Positions 30,691-39,488 of a DNA stretch of 64,000 bases are shown here, one piece after another. A program made the position numbers and the translations under genes. The stretch spans positions 1 to 64,000 of the forward strand of contig NZ_SLXJ01000008.1 of the NCBI RefSeq assembly GCF_004345745.1, in the 5' to 3' direction. This DNA is from Nicoletella semolina (lineage in GTDB: Bacteria > Pseudomonadota > Gammaproteobacteria > Enterobacterales > Pasteurellaceae). The notes beneath the pieces are model-generated. The model saw only the letters and a list, made by a program, of their open reading frames with translations, was not told the DNA's origin and ran no database searches. Position 1 is the first letter of the stretch. Each line of letters opens with the position of its first letter.

Positions 30691-32200
30691 ATGCCATTTT
30701 TGATTGAGAATCCGATGCTAATGCAAGCAGGTTAGCAAAGGTAATTTGTTCATTTTTTAACTCGCCTGCAATTTCACCTCGATTGAAAACCAATGCTCGA
30801 TTACAGAGATGAGCAATTTCCTCAAAATCCGTTGAAATCACAATAATTGCCACGCCTTCTTTCAATGCCTTATTGAGCAAATCGTAGATTTCTGCTCTTG
30901 CTCCCACATCTACGCCTGCGGTTGGATCTTCCAAAATCAACACTGGTGTATTGAGATGTAGCCAGCGTGCCAACACAATTTTTTGCTGATTACCGCCTGA
31001 TAACGCACTGGCATCAATAAACAGATTTTTCGGACGAATATCGAACAGTTGAAATTTAAACCAACTTGCCCCCCATTCCTCACGGCGGTTATACCATTTG
31101 AGGGGAGAATGCCCGCTCAGTGCAGGGTTGATAAACAAATTCTCCGTTGTGGTCATCGACATAAACACGCTTTCTTGAGTGCGATCCCCTGCCACTAACG
31201 CAACGCCTTTTTGGATAGCGTCTTGCGGAGCAGTCGCCAAATACGCCTGTTTATTCAGATAAATTACCCCATTATCTAGCTCTCTTAATCCAAATAACAA
31301 ACGACCAATCTCTTCTTGACCTGCACCACGCAACCCAACCAGTGCAATCATCTCACCTTGATGTAAGCGAAACGACACAGGTCCAGTATCGCCGACCACA
31401 ACATGATCAAGTTGAAGTACCTCTGGCGTATTCTCAGGCAAAGGTAAACGCTGTTTACCTCGACTTTCCTCACCAACAATTGCTTTTACCAACCCTTTCA
31501 CATCGTAATTTTTCGTTGTCCCCTCTGCGACAGGACAACCATCTCGCATCACTAAAATTCGATCAGAAATCGCCACCACCTCGTCAAGACGATGAGTAAC
31601 ATAAATCATTCCAACCCCCTGCTCTCGCAAGCAGTTTAAAACCGTGAAAAGATGTTCCACATCGCTCGCAGGCAAAGAAGCGGTCGGTTCATCAAGCACT
31701 AAAATTTCCGCATTCACCGCAATCGCTCGAGCAATCGCCAGTAACGCTTTTTCCGTACGACTTAAGTCAAACACTCGAGTATCTGCCGACAACTTAATCC
31801 CCACCGCATCTAAAGCCTGTTGGGCCTGATGACGGATTTTTTGCCAATCAATCAGACCGAAACGGCGAGGAAACCCCATCACAAATGCCATATTTTCAGC
31901 AATCGTCATCCATTCAATTAAGCCTAAATCTTGATGGATAAACGCAATAGGCTGCTTGTTGTCTTTTTTAAGTGAAGTAGCGGATTGAATTTTTTGCTGA
32001 TGAAATAAAATATCCCCCGCATCACGTTCATAAATACCCGCCAAAATTTTGATCAGTGTCGATTTACCCGCCCCATTTTCACCGAGTAACGCAACAATTT
32101 CGCCTGAATGAATATCCAAACTCACGTCATTGACCGCAGTATGGCTACCAAAGTGCTTGATAATATGTTGAAGACTCAACACTGGTGTCGCTGAAGTCAT
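30689..32200 (-). CDS. Sugar ABC transporter ATP-binding protein (RbsA type, double domain)
   Basis: The 503-residue protein has two nucleotide-binding domains. The first has Walker A GENGAGKSTLIKILAG near residue 37, and Walker B LVLDEPTASLPASDVE. The second has the degenerate loop LVGLRGAGQEEIGRLLFGL near residue 285 and signature ALSGGNQQKIVLARWL. This unequal pair is normal for RbsA/XylG proteins. It powers the importer with the permease and binding protein that follow. Confidence 0.93.
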   Translation of the reverse strand: MTSATPVLSLQHIIKHFGSHTAVNDVSLDIHSGEIVALLGENGAGKSTLIKILAGIYERDAGDILFHQQKIQSATSLKKDNKQPIAFIHQDLGLIEWMTIAENMAFVMGFPRRFGLIDWQKIRHQAQQALDAVGIKLSADTRVFDLSRTEKALLAIARAIAVNAEILVLDEPTASLPASDVEHLFTVLNCLREQGVGMIYVTHRLDEVVAISDRILVMRDGCPVAEGTTKNYDVKGLVKAIVGEESRGKQRLPLPENTPEVLQLDHVVVGDTGPVSFRLHQGEMIALVGLRGAGQEEIGRLLFGLRELDNGVIYLNKQAYLATAPQDAIQKGVALVAGDRTQESVFMSMTTTENLFINPALSGHSPLKWYNRREEWGASWFKFQLFDIRPKNLFIDASALSGGNQQKIVLARWLHLNTPVLILEDPTAGVDVGARAEIYDLLNKALKEGVAIIVISTDFEEIAHLCNRALVFNRGEIAGELKNEQITFANLLALASDSQSKMA

Positions 32201-32231
32201 AAGACCTCCAAGTCTGCTTAGAACTTAAAAA

Positions 32232-32273
32232 AAGCGGTCTATTTAACAAAATTTATTGCAAACCTGACCGCTT
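32232..32273 (-). terminator. Opposed uptake signals after yiaO
   Basis: AAGCGGTC (32232-32239) pairs with GACCGCTT (32266-32273). It marks the boundary between the TRAP genes and the ABC importer genes, and could separate two expression units. Confidence 0.55.
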
Positions 32274-32281
32274 ATCTAGAG

Positions 32282-33265
32282 TTATTTCGCTAATGCGTCC
32301 ACTTTCTCAACTAACTCTTTACCGTGTTTCTCAATAAAGTCTTTACGCACCTCTGCTTCAATAACGGCTTTAAACGGTGCGTTATCCACTTGCTCAATTA
32401 CCTCAACGCCTGCTTTACGCAATTTTGCGATAATGTCTTTCTCGTTTTTCACATTCAAACCACGCTGGAATTGACCTGCTTCTTTTGCAGCTTCTAATAC
32501 CGCTTGTTGCAATTCTGGCGTTAAACCATCAAATTTTGCCTTATTCATCACCACGATTAATGGCGTATAACCGTGATTGCTGAGGCTTAAGTGTTTTTGT
32601 ACTTCATAAAGTTTTGCCGACCAGAAAATACCAATTGGGTGTTCCTGTGCATCAACCGCACGAGTCTCAAGAGCAGTATACAGCTCTGAAAGCGGCATTG
32701 GCACAGGATTTGCACCTAATAAACTAAACGCTTTGATATACATTGGGTTTTGGTTAGTACGCACTTTTAAGCCACTAATGTCTTCTGGCTTGTTCACTGG
32801 GTGTTTTGAATTAGAAAATGCACGGAAACCCACGTCCCAAAAAGCCAATCCTTTCAAGCCTTGTTTTTCAAGATCTTTTAATAAACCTTGACCAATTTCA
32901 CCGTCTAACACTTTATAAACGTGTTCACGATCTTTAAAAATAAATGGAATATCAATCACATTAAGTTTCGGCTCTAAACCTGTGAAATTTGGCGAACCCG
33001 ACATTTCAATATCAATCGTGCCACCACGCACACCACTAATCATTGTTTGTGCGTTACCCAGTGTACTATCTGGGAATAATTTAAGCTTAATCTCACCATT
33101 AGTTTTCGCTTTTAGCAATTCGTCAAATTTTTTCGCTGCGGTATGCTGAGTGTCTGAACGTGGCGCTTCATAGCCGAATCGTAGAGAAATATCTGCATAA
33201 GCAACGCTTGAAAATGCAATGGCACTGGCAACGACCGTAGATAAAACTTTAAGGTTAAATTTCAT
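32282..33265 (-). CDS. yiaO: 2,3-diketo-L-gulonate TRAP binding protein YiaO
   Basis: The 327-residue DctP-type protein has signal peptide MKFNLKVLSTVVASAIAFSS (then VAYA) and conserved FPDSTLGNAQTMISGVRGGT, GLKVRTNQNPMYIKAFSLLG and PLSELYTALETRAVDAQEHP. It closely follows E. coli YiaO, the periplasmic receptor for 2,3-diketo-L-gulonate. It acts with the YiaM and YiaN membrane subunits encoded just upstream. Ligand by homology. Confidence 0.93.
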   Translation of the reverse strand: MKFNLKVLSTVVASAIAFSSVAYADISLRFGYEAPRSDTQHTAAKKFDELLKAKTNGEIKLKLFPDSTLGNAQTMISGVRGGTIDIEMSGSPNFTGLEPKLNVIDIPFIFKDREHVYKVLDGEIGQGLLKDLEKQGLKGLAFWDVGFRAFSNSKHPVNKPEDISGLKVRTNQNPMYIKAFSLLGANPVPMPLSELYTALETRAVDAQEHPIGIFWSAKLYEVQKHLSLSNHGYTPLIVVMNKAKFDGLTPELQQAVLEAAKEAGQFQRGLNVKNEKDIIAKLRKAGVEVIEQVDNAPFKAVIEAEVRKDFIEKHGKELVEKVDALAK

Positions 33266-33303
33266 AGTTTTCTCCTAAGTAGGTTTGGAAATTTATTTTC
33301 TAG

Positions 33304-33326
33304 TTCCTCTCTTTATCAAAGAGGAA
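33304..33326. repeat. Short palindromic repeat, CCTCTTT family
   Basis: TTCCTCT (33304-33310) and AGAGGAA (33320-33326) form a stem in the yiaN-yiaO spacer. It resembles the repeats at 35161, 45434 and 45555. Confidence 0.6.
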
Positions 33327-33338
33327 GAAGTTAATTTT

Positions 33339-34616
33339 TTATTGCACCCAGCTTAACGGCACTAAAATTAAATCTGGTACGAATACGAATAACAGCAATA
33401 AACTAATCATCATCAATAGATATGGCAGAATACCTTTCGCAGCTTGGTCAAACGGCAATTTAGAGACACCTGTAATCACATTCAAGACATTACCGACTGG
33501 CGGTGTAATCAAACCGATTGACGTATTAAGAATAAATAGCACCCCAAAGTAAACAGGATCAATACCTGCCTCTTCAACCAATGGCATTAACACAGGCGTT
33601 AAAATAAGTACCGTTGGGGTCAAATCCATTACCATACCAATAATAAACACCGCCAGCATAATCACGAGCAACAATATCGTTGGACTTTCAATCAATGGCT
33701 CAAGCAATTCAGTTAGCATCATTGGCAATTCAGCAATCGTAATCAACCAGCCTGTTACATTCGCCGCTGCCACTAAAAACATCACCACTGCGGTGGTTTT
33801 TGCTGCCGCCAGCACCACTTTGTACAGATCTTTAAATTTCAATTCACGATAGACAAACAGTGAAACAACAAGTGCGTAAGCCGTTGCTACCGCCCCTGCT
33901 TCGGTTGGCGTAAACATACCTGAGCGGAAACCACCAATAATAATGACAGGTAACAGCAACGCCCAAATACTGTTTTTAAATGAAATACATAGCTCTTGTT
34001 TGCTCGCTTTGGAAAACGTCATTAAATCCAAGCGTTTTGCCTGCCACCACCAAAGTGCCGCAAGAAAAATCCCCATCATAATCCCTGGGAAAATCCCTGC
34101 TAAAAACAGCTTGGTAATTGACACGCCACTGGCGACCCCAAAAACAATGAATGGAATGCTTGGCGGAATAATTGGTGCAATAATTCCTGCTGTACCAATC
34201 AAGCCTGCAGATTTATCAATTGGGTAACCTGTCGTTTTCATCATGGGTAGTAACATTGCCGCCACTGCTGCAGTATCTGCCACTGCTGAACCTGAAAGGC
34301 TTGCCATAATCATTGCAGCAAGAATTGCCACAAACCCTAAACCACCACGTTTATGTCCTACCAATTTCATCGGCAAGTCAATAATACGTTTTGACAAACC
34401 ACCTTCATTCATCACTTCTCCAGCTAAGATGAAAAATGGAATTGCCATCAGTGAAAAGCTATCTGCCCCACTCACCAACTGTTGAGCAAGAATTTGAGCA
34501 TCAAACAAATCAAGATGTAACATTAACGCTATGCCACAAATCAACAAGGCAAATGCAACAGGTACGCCAAGAATAATCGCCCCTAATAACACACTTAAGA
34601 AAATTAAAACCGTCAT
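33339..34616 (-). CDS. yiaN: 2,3-diketo-L-gulonate TRAP large permease YiaN
   Basis: The 425-residue DctM-type protein has about 12 membrane helices, with GSAVADTAAVAAMLLPMMK, TAGIIAPIIPPSIPFIVFGV and NTSIGLITPPVGNVLNVITG typical of the family. The start at 34616 (MTVLIFLSVLLGAIILG) is preferred over 34637 because AGGAG lies 8 bases before it, it overlaps the yiaM stop (ATGA), and the length equals E. coli YiaN. Confidence 0.94.
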   Translation of the reverse strand: MTVLIFLSVLLGAIILGVPVAFALLICGIALMLHLDLFDAQILAQQLVSGADSFSLMAIPFFILAGEVMNEGGLSKRIIDLPMKLVGHKRGGLGFVAILAAMIMASLSGSAVADTAAVAAMLLPMMKTTGYPIDKSAGLIGTAGIIAPIIPPSIPFIVFGVASGVSITKLFLAGIFPGIMMGIFLAALWWWQAKRLDLMTFSKASKQELCISFKNSIWALLLPVIIIGGFRSGMFTPTEAGAVATAYALVVSLFVYRELKFKDLYKVVLAAAKTTAVVMFLVAAANVTGWLITIAELPMMLTELLEPLIESPTILLLVIMLAVFIIGMVMDLTPTVLILTPVLMPLVEEAGIDPVYFGVLFILNTSIGLITPPVGNVLNVITGVSKLPFDQAAKGILPYLLMMISLLLLFVFVPDLILVPLSWVQ

Positions 34617-35110
34617 TTTGACTCTCCTTGATTGCACTTGCCATTCATCAAAGCGGTTACATTGGCGAAAATTCTTGCAGCAATCAGCACTGCCATTAAC
34701 CCCCCCGCAATTACACTAGCAAGAAAGGTTATCCCCTGTGGTAAACCAGAAATGGGAGCCCGATTAGCAAGATTAAGCTGAAATTGTGTCCAGCTGCCGT
34801 CCACAATTAAATAACAGCAAAATAACATTGCTGCATCAGTAAATAATTTAAGAACATTACGTTTGAGAGGACTTAATTTTTCTGTGAACATCGTTACACT
34901 AACGTGCTGATTTTCACTCAACGCTAACACCGCACCTAAAAAGGTTAGCCACACAAACATATAACGAGAGACTTCTTCTGTGATATTAATACTACTATTA
35001 AAACCATAACGCAGCACCACATTGAAGAAAACCAAAATTGACATCGCCGATAAAATCATTACGGCAAATGCCTCAATGGTTTTTCCAACGAATTTAGCGA
35101 TGGATTTCAT
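34613..35110 (-). CDS. yiaM: 2,3-diketo-L-gulonate TRAP small permease YiaM
   Basis: The 165-residue DctQ-type protein has four membrane helices and the family motif FNVVLRYGFNSSINITEEVS, then RYMFVWLTFLGAVLAL. It associates with YiaN in the inner membrane. Its stop overlaps the yiaN start by 4 bases, indicating coupled translation. Confidence 0.92.
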   Translation of the reverse strand: MKSIAKFVGKTIEAFAVMILSAMSILVFFNVVLRYGFNSSINITEEVSRYMFVWLTFLGAVLALSENQHVSVTMFTEKLSPLKRNVLKLFTDAAMLFCCYLIVDGSWTQFQLNLANRAPISGLPQGITFLASVIAGGLMAVLIAARIFANVTALMNGKCNQGESK

Positions 35111-35160
35111 CTGTTGCTCCTTGAATTTGTAAAAATCTGGAATTTCTTACTGCTTGCAAG

Positions 35161-35185
35161 CTCCCCTCTTGTTCAAAGAGGGGAG
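35161..35185. repeat. Palindromic repeat CTCCCCTCTT...AAGAGGGGAG
   Basis: A perfect 10-base stem CTCCCCTCTT (35161-35170) / AAGAGGGGAG (35176-35185) lies in the 82-base spacer between yiaL and yiaM. Same family as the elements at 45434 and 45555. Confidence 0.75.
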
Positions 35186-35192
35186 TTACTCA

Positions 35193-35657
35193 TCATTTAA
35201 TTTCAGACATCGCAATTTTTACAACCACTTTGCGAATGGTTGGTGTACCGTCATAAACTGCAGTGCGGTGGCAATCTTCTGGAAAAAATACAGCGAAGCT
35301 ACCTGCCACACAGTGTAAGATTTGTTCATTTTCAACATTCTGATAAAACTGAATATCACGCTCAGGATCATAAACTTGAGCAACTGGATTTTGCTCCGTA
35401 TCCACTGCACACGCCATAATTTCTTTACCACAATGTAAATATTGCACATCAAGGTAATTGCGGTGTACCTCTGGCTGAAAATCCTCTAACTTTTTAGTTG
35501 TGAGATCCAATACCTGCACAAAAACAGATCGCCCTTTGAGTTCATATACACCTGCATCTAACTGATTAAAATCGGTACCTCGCAGATAATCCAACGCAAA
35601 GGCAATGGCAGATGGATAAGATTTTGGATTGTAATTTGAAATGTGTCCGAAAAACAT
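35193..35657 (-). CDS. yiaL: YhcH/YjgK/YiaL family protein
   Basis: The 154-residue protein is of the YiaL/NanQ cupin-like family: MFFGHISNYNPKSYPSAIAF, HRNYLDVQYLHCGKE, GSFAVFFPEDCHRTAVYD and RKVVVKIAM. The conserved His and Glu residues bind a metal. NanQ is a sialic-acid anomerase, so YiaL may be a sugar anomerase or mutarotase in the diketogulonate route. It lies between yiaK and yiaM as in E. coli. Confidence 0.9.
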   Translation of the reverse strand: MFFGHISNYNPKSYPSAIAFALDYLRGTDFNQLDAGVYELKGRSVFVQVLDLTTKKLEDFQPEVHRNYLDVQYLHCGKEIMACAVDTEQNPVAQVYDPERDIQFYQNVENEQILHCVAGSFAVFFPEDCHRTAVYDGTPTIRKVVVKIAMSEIK

Positions 35658-35703
35658 CGTTTGTTCCTCGTAAGAATTTTAAAGAATTTGACCGCCTATT
35701 AGA

Positions 35704-35723
35704 GGACGCCAAACGTGGCGTCC
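35704..35723. repeat. GGACGCCA...TGGCGTCC hairpin (GTAGGG-type repeat)
   Basis: GGACGCCA (35704-35711) and TGGCGTCC (35716-35723) form a perfect stem in the yiaK-yiaL spacer. On the minus strand it reads GTAGGGACGCCACGTTTGGC, and the same GTAGGG start occurs before the hairpin at 37777. Confidence 0.65.
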
Positions 35724-35738
35724 CTACCGTAACATCAA

Positions 35739-36737
35739 TTACAACGATTTCAATTTCGCCCACACGGTTTCATCAACAGGAATGCCGTTAGCAAGGTTAT
35801 CCTCAAGAATTGTAGTAAATTCGTGTCCTGGTAAACGTACTGGCACATTCGGATCAGCAGGTTCTGCTGTTCTGACATAATCCATAATACGATTGAGCTT
35901 TTCATCTTTGGTCTTGCCATCAATTAAGCGATCCACTTCAATGGCGATAAACACTTGTGATACACAATATTCGTCATCTTTATCTTCAGTTACTGCACAA
36001 GTCGATTCACCATTAGAAAGCAAGGTTGCAATCATATCTAACACGATTGACAAGCCAGATCCTTTCCAAAAACCCATCGGCATTAAGCGACGGTTTTCCT
36101 CGACTATCGCAGGATCACGAGTTGGGTTACCCTCATCGTCAAACCCAGCGTCCACAAAGGTTTGGCGACCTTGTAAACGGTGAACTTCTAGCATACCGTA
36201 AGAATACATTGAGCAAGACATATCCACCATCGTAATCGGCGTTGTCGGCACAGCAACAATTAAAGGATTTGTTCCGACACGACACTCTTTTGCCCCCCAA
36301 GGCGGCATCACGGCAAGCGCATTCGTCCAGCAGATACCGATATAGCCTTTCTCTGCTGCCTGCCAACCATAAGAACCGCCACGCATCCAGTGATTCGCAT
36401 TGCGTAATGCCACCACACCAATACCGTTTTGAGAGGCGAGTTCCATCGCTCTGTCCATCATTTTTTTCGCAGTCAAATTACCAATAGCTTGATGAGCGTC
36501 CCATTGTTCAATTGCCCCCAACGATAAGACTTTGGACGGTACAGCTTCTGGGACAATATCGCCATTTTCCAACTGTTGAATAAAGCGAGGAAAGCGATTA
36601 ACACCGTGTGAATATGCTCCTGCTTGTGTTGTATCAGCAAACACGCTTGCACACTCTTCTGCAATTTCTTCACGCACATTTCTAGCTAATAATACACGCT
36701 TAAATTCTGCTTTTAATTCTTGATAAGACACTCTCAT
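35739..36737 (-). CDS. yiaK: 2,3-diketo-L-gulonate reductase YiaK
   Basis: The 332-residue LDH2/malate-dehydrogenase-type reductase reduces 2,3-diketo-L-gulonate to 3-keto-L-gulonate with NADH. It matches E. coli YiaK over its length: [60 protein letters not shown] and [20 protein letters not shown]. The start at 36737 (MRVSYQELK) is preferred over 36767 because CAGGAG is correctly placed. It is the first gene of the minus-strand cluster, divergent from its regulator. Confidence 0.95.
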   Translation of the reverse strand: MRVSYQELKAEFKRVLLARNVREEIAEECASVFADTTQAGAYSHGVNRFPRFIQQLENGDIVPEAVPSKVLSLGAIEQWDAHQAIGNLTAKKMMDRAMELASQNGIGVVALRNANHWMRGGSYGWQAAEKGYIGICWTNALAVMPPWGAKECRVGTNPLIVAVPTTPITMVDMSCSMYSYGMLEVHRLQGRQTFVDAGFDDEGNPTRDPAIVEENRRLMPMGFWKGSGLSIVLDMIATLLSNGESTCAVTEDKDDEYCVSQVFIAIEVDRLIDGKTKDEKLNRIMDYVRTAEPADPNVPVRLPGHEFTTILEDNLANGIPVDETVWAKLKSL

Positions 36738-36875
36738 TGAAAAACTCCTGTCAAAATAATATTTCACATAGTAAAACTATAGTTCACAAATTACATTCTA
36801 CACATGACAAAGTCAATGAAACCAACAAAATAAAAACTGTTTAATATCAATAGTATAAAAATTATTTTTCAATTT

Positions 36876-36891
36876 TGTGAACAAGATCTCA
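36876..36891. promoter_or_regulatory. CRP site in the yiaK-yiaJ divergent promoter region
   Basis: TGTGA-ACAAGA-TCTCA (36876-36891) matches the CRP consensus TGTGA-N6-TCACA in 9 of 10 core bases. It lies between yiaK (minus) and yiaJ (plus). The neighbouring TTTTTTATGAGATGATATTT and TTCATAATATGAA palindromic stretches (36890-36921) may be the IclR-type operator. Confidence 0.7.
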
Positions 36892-36945
36892 TTTTTTATG
36901 AGATGATATTTCATAATATGAACTTAATAAACTGACAGAAAATTG

Positions 36946-37776
36946 ATGAGTAAAACAATATTCAAAGAAAAACCACAAGAAAAAATCACCGAAGAAAAAA
37001 GCAGTGGAAACCAAAGCTTAATTCGTGGGCTACGCATTATGGATATCCTAAGTAATTTCCCAAACGGCTGTCCGCTGATTAGATTGGCGGAAATTGCCAA
37101 TTTAAACAAAAGTACTACGCATCGCTTATTGCAAGGACTGCAAAACGAAGGCTATGTACAACCTGCCTCTACAGCAGGTAGCTACCGCCTCACCACCAAA
37201 TGTCTAAGCCTTGGTAAGAAAACCCTCGCTTCACTAAATATTATTCACCTCGCCGCTCCGCATTTGGAACAACTGAATTTGTCTTTAGGCGAAACAGTCA
37301 ATTTCTCCAAACGAGAAAACGATCACGCCATTATGATTTATAAACTTGAACCAACCACAGGAATGATGCGAACTCGCAGCTACATCGGACAACAGATAGC
37401 CTTGTACTGCTCAGCCATGGGGAAAATCTATCTAGCCTATTCCACTAGCGAATACCTAGAGCAATATTGGCAATCACACCAGTCCATCATTGAGCCATTA
37501 ACTCACAATACTGTTACGGATCTTGGATTAATGAAAAAAGAGCTGGCAGAAATTTTGCGTGATCACTTTGCAATGGATAGAGAAGAAAATGAGCTTGGTG
37601 TAATCTGTATCGCCTGCCCAATCTTTGATTTTGATGGAAAAGTGGAATATGCCGTATCCATTTCCTTATCGTTACATAAATTGCAACAACAAGGATTAGA
37701 CCCATATCTCAAACAAATTAAACACACAGCAACCGCCATTTCCAGCGAGCTAGGCTGGACAGGGGGGCAATCGTAG
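36946..37776 (+). CDS. yiaJ: IclR-family regulator of the diketogulonate genes
   Basis: The 276-residue protein has an N-terminal winged helix (SLIRGLRIMDILSNFPNGCP, LIRLAEIANLNKSTTHRLLQ) and a C-terminal IclR effector domain (TRSYIGQQIALYCSAMGKIY). Position and similarity suggest the YiaJ repressor of yiaK-S. It is transcribed divergently from yiaK. ATG at 36946 is used; the codon before it is a TTG. Confidence 0.87.
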   Translation: MSKTIFKEKPQEKITEEKSSGNQSLIRGLRIMDILSNFPNGCPLIRLAEIANLNKSTTHRLLQGLQNEGYVQPASTAGSYRLTTKCLSLGKKTLASLNIIHLAAPHLEQLNLSLGETVNFSKRENDHAIMIYKLEPTTGMMRTRSYIGQQIALYCSAMGKIYLAYSTSEYLEQYWQSHQSIIEPLTHNTVTDLGLMKKELAEILRDHFAMDREENELGVICIACPIFDFDGKVEYAVSISLSLHKLQQQGLDPYLKQIKHTATAISSELGWTGGQS

Positions 37777-37794
37777 GGTGGGCGTAAGCCCACC
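37777..37794. repeat. GGTGGGC...GCCCACC hairpin between yiaJ and crcB
   Basis: GGTGGGC (37777-37783) pairs with GCCCACC (37788-37794) immediately after the yiaJ stop. It lies in the 20-base gap between two converging genes and could be a bidirectional terminator; the preceding CGTAG links it to the 35704 hairpin. Confidence 0.65.
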
Positions 37795-37796
37795 TC

Positions 37797-38159
37797 TTAC
37801 CTTCCCCAATAGCGAGTAAATAAAATACCAAGTAATGTGAGCAAAATACCGCCAATTAAATGAAAACTTAGAATACCTAAAGCGGTAAGCCATTTACCCA
37901 CAAGTAATTTCTCACTAATCTCTGCAGAAAAGCTAGAAAAAGTAGTAAAACTGCCAAGAAAGCCTGTGATAACGAATAATCTCGTTTCATTCCCTAAATT
38001 CAATCCCATTGCTACGCCAATCAAAAAACAGCCAAGCCAGTTGGTAAGCAGCGTACCGAATGCAAATTGAGCGAGAAAAGGATTGAACCATAAGCCCAAC
38101 TGCCAACGAGCGACTGCACCAGCCACTGCACCGACAGAAAGTAAAATCATATTCATCAT
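37797..38159 (-). CDS. crcB: Fluoride ion channel CrcB/Fluc
   Basis: The 120-residue protein has four membrane helices and the Fluc signatures GAVAGAVARWQLG, FGTLLTNWLGCFLIG and GFLGSFTTFSSFSAE. It works as a dual-topology dimer that exports fluoride. No fluoride riboswitch is visible upstream. The ATGATGAATATG start region leaves the exact start uncertain by up to three residues. Confidence 0.93.
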   Translation of the reverse strand: MMNMILLSVGAVAGAVARWQLGLWFNPFLAQFAFGTLLTNWLGCFLIGVAMGLNLGNETRLFVITGFLGSFTTFSSFSAEISEKLLVGKWLTALGILSFHLIGGILLTLLGILFTRYWGR

Positions 38160-38222
38160 CTCACACTATCCATTGCAATTTACTCACCCCTATGAGTTTC
38201 CAGCTCATCGCTTTGCCAAAAT

Positions 38223-38900
38223 CTACCAATATTTCTCAATTTCAGCACGGATTGCTTCGGCGGTTTGCTTACCTTTTTCGCCGATTAATGCACGCCCTGC
38301 AATGAATGCCTTGGCATTTTTGATTTCCTTAAACAAATGAATATCTTCAGGCACAATACCGCCTGTAATGGATAACTCAATACCTAATTCCGATAATTTT
38401 TTCATCAACTCAACATCTTCTGCCGTCCAGCCTTTACCTGCCAATTCAGCATCTCGAGAGCGATGATAAATCGCTTGGCGTACGCCTAATTCAACCCATT
38501 CTTTGACATCTTTTTCTACACTCCAATTGCCATAAATTTCAATTTGAATCTCTTTTTTCACTTTTAAGTCAGGGTGAGCCGCATTGAATTCATCTGCCAC
38601 TTTTTTACAAGCTGCTTTAGTTGCAGGGTGTGCCGCAGCAGATACAGTGAGCCAATCTGCCCCAGCTTCAAATGCCATTTTAGCAAGAATAGCTCCGCCA
38701 TCGGTCGTTTTTAAATCGCAAACAATGATGTGGTTTGGGTGTAAAGCACGCAAAGTTGAAATCGCTTTCATTCCCTCAGCAAAAGCTAAGATTGTGCCAC
38801 ACTCGATCACCTCAACAAGATTTTCGGCTTGTTTAGCATCAGCAATTGCCTTTTCTAATGAAAGTGAATCTAATGCAATTTGGAGTAATGGTTTTGACAT
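38223..38900 (-). CDS. ulaD: 3-keto-L-gulonate-6-phosphate decarboxylase UlaD
   Basis: The 225-residue OMP-decarboxylase-superfamily enzyme has ECGTILAFAEGMKAISTLRA, IIVCDLKTTDGGAILAKMAF (metal and phosphate site) and LSITGGIVPEDIHLF. It decarboxylates 3-keto-L-gulonate-6-phosphate to L-xylulose-5-phosphate. It is the point where the ascorbate (UlaG) and diketogulonate (YiaK/LyxK) branches meet. It lies downstream of ulaC on the minus strand. Confidence 0.95.
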   Translation of the reverse strand: MSKPLLQIALDSLSLEKAIADAKQAENLVEVIECGTILAFAEGMKAISTLRALHPNHIIVCDLKTTDGGAILAKMAFEAGADWLTVSAAAHPATKAACKKVADEFNAAHPDLKVKKEIQIEIYGNWSVEKDVKEWVELGVRQAIYHRSRDAELAGKGWTAEDVELMKKLSELGIELSITGGIVPEDIHLFKEIKNAKAFIAGRALIGEKGKQTAEAIRAEIEKYW

Positions 38901-38957
38901 AATGTATTCCTCATTAAATTAAAAAATAGAATTATTGAATTTAGTCCTAGATATCCT

Positions 38958-39434
38958 CTATCCAGCGTTCGCTGCCAGTGCTTGGTCGATAACGTGATAC
39001 ACATCTTCATTCGTATTACAACGCAGGATTTTTTCTAAATTCACGCCTGTATCACTTTCAGGATCATCAAGCGTTTGGGTGATCTCCATTAAGCCTTGTA
39101 AATGTTGATCTGAGTCGCTGCCAGCAAGGGTAACAAAAACAGAAACAGGATCATCTTCCCCTTCAAATACCACAGGCTCAGCAAGGGTAACTAACGCAAA
39201 GGCAGTTCTGTTCACACCTTCTTCTGGGCGTGCGTGTGGCATTGCAAGTCCTGGGGCGAGAATAATATAAGGTCCTAATTTCTCAATATTATCAATGATA
39301 TGCTGATAATAACGGGGTTCAGTTGCCCCTGATGCTTCAAGCAAATCTGTACCAAGTTTGATCGCCTCTTTCCAACCTGCGACACGTTGATTTAATAAGA
39401 TTGAGTTATTTTCAATAAGAGATGCTTTTAACAT
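38958..39434 (-). CDS. ulaC: PTS ascorbate-specific IIA component UlaC
   Basis: The 158-residue protein is an EIIA of the mannitol/fructose class. The phosphorylated histidine is His67 in LAPGLAMPHARPEEGV. It receives phosphate from HPr and passes it to the IIB domain, here fused to UlaA. It lies 54 bases downstream of ulaAB. Confidence 0.94.
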   Translation of the reverse strand: MLKASLIENNSILLNQRVAGWKEAIKLGTDLLEASGATEPRYYQHIIDNIEKLGPYIILAPGLAMPHARPEEGVNRTAFALVTLAEPVVFEGEDDPVSVFVTLAGSDSDQHLQGLMEITQTLDDPESDTGVNLEKILRCNTNEDVYHVIDQALAANAG

Positions 39435-39488
39435 AGTATTTTCCTTATAAAATGATTATTCATTTAGCCCCCACTAACTTGGCAGCGA

